From Ectocarpus siliculosus (Eukaryota > Sar > Phaeophyceae > Ectocarpales > Ectocarpaceae): DNA of 22,228 bases. Where the stretch lies: NCBI GenBank assembly GCA_000310025.1, contig FN649735.1:999717-1021944 (forward strand). The letters are read 5' to 3'. Below the pieces are notes generated by a model. That model did not search any database and was not told the origin of the DNA. It saw only the letters and a list, made by a program, of their open reading frames with translations. The translations under genes and the position numbers were made by a program. This document shows positions 1-9,016 of this stretch, piece after piece; the stretch's first letter is position 1, and every line of letters begins with the position of its first letter.

Positions 1-121
1 TTTGGGGGGGGGGTTTTTTTTAGGAAAAAGAGAGGGAAGAAAAAAATTTTTTTTTTTTTTTTTTCCCCCCCCCCCCCCCCCCCCCCCCCGCGCGCGCTCT
101 CTTCCGTTTGTGCCTGTTCAG
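1..121 (+). other. 3' end of an intron with extreme homopolymer tracts
   Basis: This is the end of the intron before the first visible exon. It contains G10, T8, then T18 directly followed by C25 and a short CG alternation, and it ends in CTGTTCAG at 121. The T/C block would act as an oversized polypyrimidine tract for that acceptor. Runs this long are also typical places for sequencing or assembly error, so the exact lengths should not be trusted. Confidence 0.55.
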
Positions 122-3100
122 ATGAAGGACCTAGAGGGCGAACGGCGCACGACTCTTCGTGAGTTCATGCTCTCCGCTAACCATGCGATCGGTGACAACT
201 GGAAGAAGATGTGCACGCTGTCCGGTCCGGCCAACGACGCCGCTAAGGCGGTGGATGCCAGCAGGGGCGCCGTGGATCAGGAGGTCCACTCCCTGGCGGC
301 CGTGCGGATGGAAGAGAAGGTGTTCGTGCTGTCGTCCACGTGTATCTCAATGATTGGTCTATTCGCTTGCGGCGTTTTTGGTGGAAAGTGTTTTGTCTCG
401 CAGTTGGTTGTTTCTCGGGCGTTTCAAATTCTTTTGTGCGTTGGTTGTATTTTTTGCTGGGTTTGGCTGTTTATTCGCGTAGAGGATCTCTAACAACTGT
501 CCCGCAAACGCGACACCCACGACTTTAGAGACGTTGAATAGATGCTGTTACTAAACATGCGTATAACGTCCCTCCAATTTCTCTCTATTTCACGCTCTTG
601 GTGGGATAGCGTAATAGCGTCTACGCTCAAGGCCGTACGTCCTGCCAGACATCGCGTTTGTTTCGCCTCCGTTTGCTTCATAGCCCGTCTTGTCGTCAAC
701 TATTTAACTCCCTGATCGCAGTTTCCTGCGCAACTTGCTTCCTTTGTTCTTCGACCGCTCCCGTGTCCTATCGCTCTACCCCCGTTGCCCCTTGTTGCCT
801 TCTTCCTCAGCAAGTCTGGCAGCAAGCTCCGATTCACACTTTTTCGTCTCACATTGCCCACGTTGTCCTATTTCCTATTCCTGTTACGCCGTGGGATCGC
901 CGTCCATTCGTCGCACCTTCTGCGTTGCACAGAAGCACGACAGCTCTAAGGAACACATCCTGGCGAACACGACCCACATCGTCCGCGCAGACCCGGCTCC
1001 CGCTGACGACTCCTTCATCGAGACTCTGTCGGTAAGGTAGATTTGCCAATCGACCCGTCTTGCGGTCAGTCGGGTGTGGTCGGACGACTCGCTACGGTTT
1101 CTCATGATGGGCGTTTTTTGTGATGTCTTTTTTTGAAGGTGTTTATTTTGTGTATTACAAACGATGACACTGCCGGGATGTGTGAGGGTGTGAGCCGTCC
1201 CTTTATCTCCCGCTTGCATGGATGTGTGTGTGTTTTCGTGCTATTTATTATGGCGGCAGTCTCCCATTTTTCATGGTGCGACATATAAATTCTATTTTTT
1301 TCAGTGTATACACTTTTCAGTGTATGTAGAGTACTACGCTTTTCAGTGTATTTTTCAGGGTACACCTCGGGAAAATTCCCGCCGTTTTTTTCCCGCCGTG
1401 GTGGGCGGTCCCGGTACTGGCGGGAATTACCGCCACATTCGGTGGTACCGGGAACCGCCGAAGGCGGTACCGCCGAAAAACGAAAAACCGCCGACCGCCT
1501 AAAAAGTACCGCCAAAAAACGAAGTACCGGGAACCGCCTAAAAAGAACCGCCATATTGCAGTACCGCCGAAAAAGTACCGCCGTACTGCAGTACCGCCAA
1601 AATGGTACCGCCAAAACACGAAGTACCGGGAACCGCCAAAAGAGAACCGCCATATTGCAGTACCGCCGAATAAATACCGCCGTACTGCAGTACCGCCAAA
1701 ATCGTACCGCCATACTACGGTTTTGCCCTCTAAAGTAGCATAGGGCACTAACTTCAACGCCATGTCTCGCGCAGAACAGTGGTTCGAGTCCAACTGGCGT
1801 GCGTCTTTGTTCACATTTATTCTTTGTTCTTGTTCTCTTTCGTCATACATATATATATATATATTTTTTTTTTGGTTCTGCCTTGTTCCTTTCGGCGGAA
1901 CCTCTTTCATCTGTCGCCGATCGTCAGCTGTTCGAACCAGCGCTTTAAATAGTCGCGAAGCGGCTGTTGCGGGGCCGCCAGGCTCCCGCAATAACAAGCC
2001 GCAGGCGTGTTGCCGGAGGCGATTTTTTTTGGATATTTGCTTGGTTTTGAAAGGAAATTACGTCAAAAATAGTGTTGTTATTTAATAATGGCGAGAAAAA
2101 GGGCCCCAAAAATTTTTTTTAGCCTACGGCGAAATGGACCCCCCCCCAAAAAATATTTCGCCTACGGCGAACGTGTTGCGGGCTAAATTTTTTCGTTGCG
2201 GCAAGCCGCAATATCCATCCAATTGTTGCGCTTCCGCAACTCCGCAACACCTGTTTAAAGCGCTGGTTCGAACACACACATCACACACGCAGCAGTTGCC
2301 CCAGCGCCCAGCAGAGCAATGAGCGCGTTAGAGGGGAATCCCGGTGCTACTAGTAGTGTAGGAGATGGGTCTGCTGCTTTGTCGGTGGCGCGTGCTGCCG
2401 GTGATTCTGTGGACGGGAGCGATTCTGTGGATGTGGAATCGGTGGCTACGAGGGAACTAGAGCTGCAATCCTCAAGCGAGTCTCGCACCATGCATGGTAG
2501 ATGCGGGCCGCGGCCAGTCAATTTGCCATATTTCAGTACCGCCACCAAAAAACCGCCATATTTGGCAGTACCGGGAACCGCCGAAGGCGGTACCGCCATA
2601 TTTCAGTACCGTCAGAAAAATACCGCCGTATTTGGCAGTACCGGGAACCGCCTAAAAAAACCCGCCATATTGACGTACCGCCAAAAAAGTACCGCCATTA
2701 TTGGCAGTACCGGGAACCGCCAAAGGCGGTACCGCCGGAAAACGAAATACCGCCAACCGCGAAAAAAGTACCGCCACATTGACGTACCGCCCCGCCTGGA
2801 TCCGCCTAAAAAACTAGTACCGAGGTGTACCCTGGTATTTTTCGTACAGCCACAACCACCCAGGGCCACACTGGAAGGGGTAAACACCATGTGTGCTCCT
2901 GCGTTTTTTATGTAACGACGTTGTTCTTGCGCCGAGTGTAGAGAGCGTCCCGCTCTGCATGCACGGCCCTCTCTTTCGTCATCTGCACGTGGCACGAAAT
3001 TGACCACGCTGCTCGTTCCTCTGGTTTGTCGAACGCAAGGCGCCTCTGGAGTCGCCCCTGGTGCGGAGCATGATGATGATCGAAAGGAGAGAAGGGAAGG

Positions 3101-6100
3101 CGATCGGCAGCAAGTACCACGCCGGGTAAGTGGATAAATAACAAGCCGCCATTGGCACGCGCTAAGGTCTAGTTTTGTCTTTGTGTAGCATACTACCTGT
3201 GTTGGGTTCGGGAGGAAAACCGGAATATATGATATGTTCGTGGTGAAAAGTTCGTGAATGGACACTATTGGTGAGCGGTTGAGCCGACGCGCATCAATAG
3301 GCAGGTAGGTGGGTGATGGTCTGTTCATCACTAGCACCGGCACGCGGGTTCTCTTTTCCGCTCTCAGCAGCCTAGTATTTGTTTGTTCTCTACGCTGCTT
3401 GAGCGACCGACCGCCTCGGCTGCCATTGCACGTCGTCGTGCCGTTGCAATGCAAGCTGATGGCTCGTTTCGTGTGACCATGCCGTAACCTGTGCGTCAAA
3501 GGGCCCCTCCGTATGCTCTTGTGTTTGGCTTCCGTCTGCCTGCAGTACCTTCTTGGTCAGCGCTCATCGGTAGGGCATAGTTCAGGTTTAGTTTCACTTT
3601 CGTGTGTGATGTGTATGTCGTTCTTGGTGGCATCGACCTACTGTATCCAACGACTTTTTTCGACCATTCTGTGTATTGGGCGACTCTTCTTGCACTGCTG
3701 TGTGCATGTTCCGTGATGCTTTGGACACGGGCAGACTGATGGTGCTGTCGTGGGACGGCTTCCTCCACTTCTTCGACATCCCTTCCTCCTCCACCGTCAA
3801 GAAAGACGCCTCTGCTTCCGCAGCTTTCCAGGAGATTTCCCCCTCCATCTCGGTGAGATTTTTTTCTTGTGGAGTCCCGTGTGTTAATGATGAGACCTTT
3901 TTGGTGCTGGATCTAAATGTCTTTACAAACGGCTCTTCTTTTCAGCAGGTCCGAGGCCGTTGTAGAAAAAAATGTCGCCGAGAGTGACCGGCAGACATTG
4001 AATGACGGCATCCCGCATGCTCTGCCTGCTTCGATGGCGGCGCTTGCCAAGGGTTCCTCTTTTCGTCTTCTGACACTGCTTCGGAATATTATAGAAGCAG
4101 TCCCGATTGCTCGGCGACGTGCCGTGGCGAAACAGAGTCCCTGACAGATACATACCCCCCCCCAGTTTCAAGCACCCAAGCTATTCACCCCTACGAACCT
4201 TCCCACGTCCATTGGCTACCCCCCGGTTCCCCTGCCTTCTAGATATCCACAAATCCGAAATTTGTCCTTCTTACCCTTGACTTGTCGTCGTTGCCCGTTT
4301 GTCCTCCGCGCTGTCCTTGGCGAACTGCCCATGGTATGAACTTCTTGTGATGCCGTCCACGGGCGAATTTTAGCTGGACGACCTCCTGGCGAACAAGAAA
4401 GACCTGGACGAGGTGCTCATGTTCAAGAGCACTCACACGCTCCGGCTGGACGAGTCCTCCACCGTGGAGGCCAAGTCCAGCCACAAGAGCCACAAGATTG
4501 AGGTGCGTGTTGTATGTAGTATGGCTGAAAAGAAGAAGCGCGACAGTAAGTTTTTTTCTACCTCCTGCTGTTGTTCGCGTCGTTGCTGATGTGCGAAGAC
4601 TTGGACATTTTCCCTTCCTGTGGTATTGTCTCATACGGGTAGTCATATCTATGGCTTTGTATCACGCTTGGGGCAATCGCTGCCGTTATCGCACGAGTTT
4701 CTCTACGACCCTTGTTGCTTGTACAATCCACCCTTGACACCTCTTGGTCTACCCCTCATTTTTCTTGAGTTTTTCTGTTTTTTCTGTGTGGTTGACTACC
4801 CCAACTGCTGGTTAACGCCCCCCGCACGCAGGTAAAGGGCAAGATGAATATCACCTCCATTAAGAGGCACTTCGGGTCTAGCAGCAAGACGGTCACCTTC
4901 CGAACGGCCACCGAGGCGGAGATGAACAACACAGTCGAGGAGATCACGGACTGTATCTACACCAGGGGCGGCATGCAGACCGCTTTGGTAAGCAAGCAAT
5001 TTTGTATTTGCGCTTGAGGGATGCTTGCGTTGTTGGTCATGTGCGTGAATGTTGGTGATGCTTTTTGGTGTTGATGTGTGTGTGATGATCTCGGTGATGC
5101 GTGTGTGATGATCTCGGTGATGTGTGTGTGATGATCTCGGTGATGCTTTGTGTGATGATCTCGGTGATGCTTTGTGTGTGATGATCTCGGTGATGCTGTG
5201 TGTGATGATCTCGGTGATATGTGTGTGATGATCTCGGTGATGTTTGTGTGATGATCTCGGTGATGCTGTGTGTGATGATCTCGGTGATGTGTGTGTGATG
5301 ATCTCGGTGATGCTGTGTGTGATGATCTCGGTGGTGCGTGTATGATGGTCTCGGTGATGTGTGTATGGTGCTTGTGATGTTGACGTTTGGTGCGGGTCAT
5401 ACCTTCAGTGTTGTTGGCGGTGATGCCCGTGATGGGTGTGGTGCTTGTGCACTTGAGGTTGGTGTGGGCGAGACGCTTGTGATGCCGGTATTGGGAGTTA
5501 TTTTGATGTCGATGTTTTGATGTTGGTGTTTGTGACTCAGTGATGTTGTTAATGTGTTCGCAGAGGCTGACCTTGTCGTTGTGCTTGATTGTTTGCGTGC
5601 TCCAATATTTAGAGCTGTGTCTGCCTATTCGTGGCCCTGACATCTAGGAACACCTCTTCACACATGCGCCCCATTTCTCTCTCACTACTTTTTTTTTTTT
5701 CCTGGTGTATTTGCACCCGTCCAGACCGGGCGGATGAGCACGGACAGCCGGTCTAGCTTCGGCAGCAGCTTCAACTCCACCGGGTCTGGTTCCACGAAAT
5801 TGGTGAGAGTCCGCCCGCAGTTTTTTTTTTTTGTGTCTTGTCGCCATCTTTGAGCGCACCCGATCGTGACGTACGTGACGGCGGGGCGTCTCGTACCACA
5901 ACGCTGACTTGCTTGAAGTCACCTCACCACACCGTAGACACGTGGCTTAGCCTTGCTAGCACGGACTGTGGAGATTTCGTAGGTGTTTAGTACCTTGAAG
6001 GGGTGGGTGCGATATGGCGGGTATAGCTTTGTTTTTTGGGTGTTGCCAAACGACACCGTTTCTGCGTGGCCGTGTGGATCAATGCCTGCCTTGGTTCGTT

Positions 6101-6873
6101 GGTAGATGTTTTTGCGCTCCGGCGACTGTGCGCCGGAATCAGGAACAGCCTCTCGAGAGAAGAACCCTTTTCTCCAACTGCCGCTTGCTATATCGTCGGC
6201 TCACTTCCAACTAGACCGGGGTTCGGTAGGTAGTCAGGGTCACACTGGTCTCGCGGGAGGAGATGACGTTGCTTGCCATTGCAATGCTGCTCCCTTCACC
6301 CCGATGTGAGGGCAGCGGTCTCAACGCTGTAACCCAGGCTACAAAGAAGGGGTGGTATACCGCCTGCCTCTCTTGGGCTCCCCTCGCAATTTGGTTTTCC
6401 CATCCACTCGACGCGTTGCACACCCCCCACGAGTACGGGATAAAACCGTTTCATCTATCACCGCTGTTGCGCCCCCTAACCCTGCCGTTGCTTGTTGCCA
6501 ACTGCATATGTTCTCCTCTGTGCAGCCGCCCAAAGAACCGGAACCAGCGCCGGCTGCCCCGGCGCCCACTCCGGCCCCCTCGTCAACCGTAGCGCCGCCC
6601 GCCGCCGAACCCGCCGCCGCTGACCCTGCCCCGCCCGTCAAGAAGCCCGCCCACGCCGCCGCCGCCGCCCCCGCCGCAGCCGCTGCCCCCACCGCGACGC
6701 CCACCGCGGAACCGACGAAGAGCCCGGCAGCCGTCCCTGCGGCGGAACCCGCTGCCCCGGCGGCACCGGCCCCGGCGGCGCCAGCGGCGACGACCGGCGC
6801 CGGAGAGGCGTCTTCGGAGGCGCCGCCGCCGCCGGCAGCGGCGGCAGCAGAACCCGTTGCGAAGGCCGTGTGA
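122..6873 (+). CDS. BAR-like and PH-domain protein, 5' end outside the window (8 exons)
   Basis: Proposed exons are 122-319, 933-1031, 3040-3125, 3735-3852, 4374-4502, 4832-4987, 5725-5802 and 6526-6873. Together they give 403 codons in one frame, ending in TGA. All junctions are phase 0 except exon 3 to 4, where GG joins A to make a Gly codon. Residues 1-66 (KDLEGERRTTLREFML onward) and 67-99 look helical and resemble the membrane-curving BAR/F-BAR type. Residues about 115-254 fit a PH domain: the strand LMVLSWDGFLHFFDIP (129-144), a long insertion, then KTVTFRTATEAEMNNTVEEI, the usual last strand and C-terminal helix. Residues 263-288 are Ser/Gly-rich and 289-403 are a Pro/Ala tail with scattered Lys and Glu. 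The family role would be binding phosphoinositide membranes and shaping them, for example in endocytosis. Exon 4 opens at the internal GGGCAG acceptor because only that phase continues the PH strand. The PH call is fairly sure; the BAR call is tentative. The true start lies upstream. Confidence 0.72.
320..932 (+). other. intron 1 of the BAR-PH gene
   Basis: The donor is GTGTTC after AAG, which is weak, and the acceptor is GTTGCACAG. The first part is T/G-rich and the second pyrimidine-rich. I see no repeat or second gene in it. A donor slightly further downstream is possible, but 320 keeps the phase for the next exon. Confidence 0.5.
1298..1355 (+). repeat. TTTTCAGTGTA motif, three copies beside the transposon
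   Basis: The 11-base motif TTTTCAGTGTA occurs at 1298-1308, 1314-1324 and 1340-1350. A fourth, one-base variant (TTTTCAGGGTA, 1352-1362) spans the left end of the hAT-like element. The first copy sits in a palindrome, AGTGTATACACT. Confidence 0.6.
1380..1725 (+). repeat. left subterminal ACCGCC array
   Basis: About 18 exact ACCGCC copies, mostly as GTACCGCC or GAACCGCC, separated by A-rich or ATATTG spacers. A 99-bp higher-order unit occurs twice in tandem (about 1521-1619 and 1620-1718) with few changes. GTACCGGGAACCGCC occurs three times and the 12-bp palindrome GGCGGTACCGCC once. In Ac and other hAT elements, short subterminal motifs bind the transposase; that role here is inferred. Confidence 0.8.
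1930..2273. mobile_element. nested 344-bp element with 20-bp perfect inverted ends
   Basis: GTTCGAACCAGCGCTTTAAA at 1930-1949 is repeated exactly, inverted, at 2254-2273. The interior contains several GTTGCGG/CCGCAAC-type short palindromes and the 12-mer GCCTACGGCGAA twice (near 2122 and 2158). No coding sequence is visible. No clear target duplication flanks the repeats. If the TTCGAA palindrome is itself the duplicated target, the ends would begin at CCAGCGC, but that cannot be separated from the repeat. It is probably a miniature inverted-repeat element inserted in the hAT-like element, or a foldback part of it. Confidence 0.55.
2319..2520 (+). pseudogene. possible truncated transposase start inside the hAT-like element
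   Basis: An ATG at 2319, after GCAGAGCA, opens a frame beginning MSALEGNPGATSSVGDG that stays Ser/Ala/Val-rich and acidic for about 65 residues. It then runs into the right ACCGCC array, where the reading is only a by-product of the repeat. This looks like the disordered start of a transposase left after an internal deletion. No BED finger, DDE residue or hATC dimerisation motif is present, so the identity rests only on position. Confidence 0.25.
2515..2810 (+). repeat. right subterminal ACCGCC array
   Basis: About 13 exact ACCGCC copies plus near copies, in the same orientation as the left array. GTACCGGGAACCGCC again occurs three times, here always preceded by GGCA, and the palindrome GGCGGTACCGCC occurs twice. 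The array ends about 10-20 bp before the right inverted end. Confidence 0.8.
3126..3734 (+). other. intron 3 of the BAR-PH gene
   Basis: The donor is GTAAGT, a strong match. The acceptor GGGCAG at 3734 lies inside a longer open frame that begins at 3676. That upstream frame is not used in my model, because a phase-2 exon 3 joins correctly only at 3735. I see nothing else in the intron. Confidence 0.5.
3853..4373 (+). other. intron 4 of the BAR-PH gene
   Basis: The donor is GTGAGA and the acceptor is AATTTTAG. Apart from a C-run near 4156 I see no repeat or gene. Confidence 0.55.
5077..5361 (+). repeat. minisatellite of about 12 copies in intron 6
   Basis: A unit of 22-25 bp, TGTGTGATGATCTCGGTGATG with small length changes in the TG part, is repeated about twelve times head to tail. 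The last copies are degenerate (GTGGTG, ATGGTC). The copies are close enough for replication slippage. The long minus-strand open frame across it (rich in His, Thr, Ile) is a by-product of the repeat. Confidence 0.9.
5803..6525 (+). other. intron 7 of the BAR-PH gene
   Basis: The donor GTGAGA directly follows exon 7 and the acceptor is CTGTGCAG. The intron begins with a T11 run near 5821. No further repeat or gene is evident. Confidence 0.55.
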
Positions 6874-9016
6874 TCGCGAAGGGTCTTCGTTGCGACAAGC
6901 TTGACGCGACGAGCTAGGATTGGTGTGGTAGGAGATTTTGTTCTGTTTTGAAAATCTCGATTCTCAGGGCGACGCGATGTTAGTGAAAAGCATGCCGTGT
7001 GTGGCGCGTGAGCTCGGGAGGGGGCTACGGCTTGATGTCTGCCCCCTGGGGTGGCCAGGACTTTTTTTTTGTCTGCGACCTTGCGTGGCGTGTTTGTTTG
7101 GCGCGGTTGTGTGTGTGTGTGGTTGTACGAGAGCACCCGAGGAGCGAGCGTCGTTCTGTATCGCCCTTTCTTGTGAAGCGCGATGTTGCGGGAATATTGT
7201 TTTAGTTTTCCCTAGGCGCTAGCAAGCCACGCCGCGCGGGCGTCGGTCGCTCGCACGATTTTCTGCCCATGGCCATGTGTTGCAAGCATCCGCAAATCTC
7301 GTGCAAAGAAACGTTGCACGCAGTATCTCCGAGGCTCCTTGTTCTCGTCGCCTGCCCATTGAAGCATGTGGAAGACTTGCGGTAGTCACATTTTGAGAAA
7401 AACGGCCCCGGCATGCGCGTCGGCACCGGCATCGCCCCTGTTATTGCTCGGCGAGGGGAGGGATGAAGTTCTGATGTTTGACGTACGTACTGTAGTTCTC
7501 TTTCGTAGCAAGGCGAAACGATGGCAAGTCGGGCGGAGTCTTCCGCAGGGCCAGGTATAGAAAGTCAAGGTGGCACACTTGGTCTTGTGGTTTATACCAT
7601 CTGGACTCTGTCGCTGCTCGTCTGCTGTTGCGCATGGGGGCGCGTTTTCTGTGCGGTTGTTGAGTAGTATTTTTTGAAGGTTGTGCGCGGCTTGCTGCCG
7701 ATCTCGGGCTGCATGGTCGATATCGATGCTCGGTCCAACTTCATACATGTCCAACGTTGTGAGTGCTCCTTCGCAAGGTTGTAGACTGGACACATCCATT
7801 TGCCGGCTTTCACAGATAAATCTGTTTGCACGTTTCTTCAGTGTGATGCATACAGTACATCTGGCGTCATCTATCGTACCAAAGTTGTAAGCGGTAGATC
7901 CAATTTGATTTTGAAGTCTTCCTCCTGTAGGTAACCCTTGCGGTTGCAAAGATAAATCGGTGTTTTAGGCCATCGCCAAGTATTGCATGTCTGCAAGTTG
8001 ATTTTGTAGCGATATTTTCGAAGATTAGTAACATAAAGATACGTAATCGCTTTCACACCGTGTCTGGCTGGTGCTTCGCGCTTGGTGTTCCCCGGGACAA
8101 CATGTCCGACGCCACGATACCCACGTTCAGGAGCTTCGCCCTGATGAGATCCACTCCATGGAGCGGTTCAGTTGGTACCCTTGTAGAACATTCGGGCTCT
8201 AGGTTGAGGGTTCCGATCGCTCAGGAGTGAAAGACTGACTCGCGCGCGCATATCAAGCTAAGGCGGCGCGCAGTTGCGTACACACACAGCAGAGGGAAGG
8301 GGCTGCTGAACCCATTCCTCGTTAATTTTGAAGGCAACCACCAGGAGCTGCAAGACGCCCGACTGGCGGCGGCAATTTTGTTCCGAAGACACAGGACGAA
8401 AATATCAATGGGTGAGTGATTTGCGGTCGAAGCGCATCGTGTCAACGGGCGGCTCGTTTTTGTAATCGACGATACTACAATACTCATACAATGTAGTTCA
8501 TTTCTTGAGCGTTCATCATATAGCAGTATGTTCGGGAGCCAGATATCTATTTTGTGACTGCCTTTCGTCGGCTACCCTCATGCTCATAGCATGCGCACTG
8601 CGGAATGACTGCCCGCCGCAAAGAGAGGAGTAGAGAGAGCTAGCATGCAGACGGGCAGAGAGGGGCATGGCGAGCGCCATGGAGCACATGGACGTTCACG
8701 TGCGGGATGTGCACAAAGCAACGGGACCATGCCGACCTTGGAGAAGCGCCTTGAAGAAGCGCCTGCTGTGACACACGAGTCCGACGTTTGGCTGCTGCAT
8801 GGCCCTCGATGCCCGGGCAAAAGAGCGCTGCTGTAATCGACGCAGAATAGCTTTTCTTCTTGCACGGCCGAAGGCCTTACAAGTACAGGGAGCCAAGAGA
8901 GAGCCGGTGTGAAGTCGAAGGTGCTCACTAATGATACTGCTATCTGCGTGTCCCCCTGGTCTCCCACCTAAGCCGCATCGACAGACACACAGCCGACTGC
9001 GCTCTACGCCGTCGCC
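6874..9016. other. 3' flank of the BAR-PH gene and intergenic region
   Basis: The 3' untranslated region should begin here, but I see no certain poly(A) site. A minus-strand frame of 187 codons (7386-7949) contains a Cys-containing stretch (ARCTVCITLKKRANRFIC) and a helical stretch (DIDHAARDRQQAAHNLQKIL). It has no recognised family or supporting exons and may be chance or a degraded gene. A 42-residue plus-strand frame (8102-8230) is equally uncertain. The start of the next gene at 9017 implies a promoter in the last few hundred bases, with no obvious TATA box. Confidence 0.4.

Larger units (their letters stand above)
1356..2834. mobile_element. non-autonomous hAT-like transposon, 1,479 bp
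   Basis: The left end CAGGGTACACCTCGG (1356-1370) is matched exactly by its reverse complement at 2820-2834. The element is flanked by an exact 8-bp direct repeat, GTATTTTT, at 1348-1355 and 2835-2842. Inverted ends beginning CAGGG with an 8-bp target duplication are the signature of the hAT superfamily. No full transposase is encoded, so movement would depend on a transposase supplied elsewhere. Much of the element consists of two ACCGCC motif arrays (about 1380-1720 and 2515-2800). It lies in intron 2 of the BAR-PH gene and keeps both splice sites, so the host gene may tolerate it. The perfect ends and perfect duplication suggest a fairly young insertion. Confidence 0.88.

Noticed and set aside
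1760-1800. tRNA-like T-arm (GTGGTTCGAGTCC)
   Set aside because: No matching D-arm, anticodon arm or acceptor stem could be found around it.
1317-1997. 226-codon minus-strand frame with WRYCSTAV/RRYFFGG-type repeats
   Set aside because: It is a translation of the ACCGCC array; repeat periodicity, not protein selection, explains it.
4957-5643. 228-codon minus-strand frame rich in HTHITEIITH-type repeats
   Set aside because: It is the reverse reading of the intronic minisatellite. The plus-strand exons on either side explain the region.
6339-7136. 265-codon minus-strand Ala/Gly-rich frame
   Set aside because: It is the opposite strand of the GC-rich Pro/Ala tail exon of the BAR-PH gene, whose GCC/GCG codons leave the reverse strand open.
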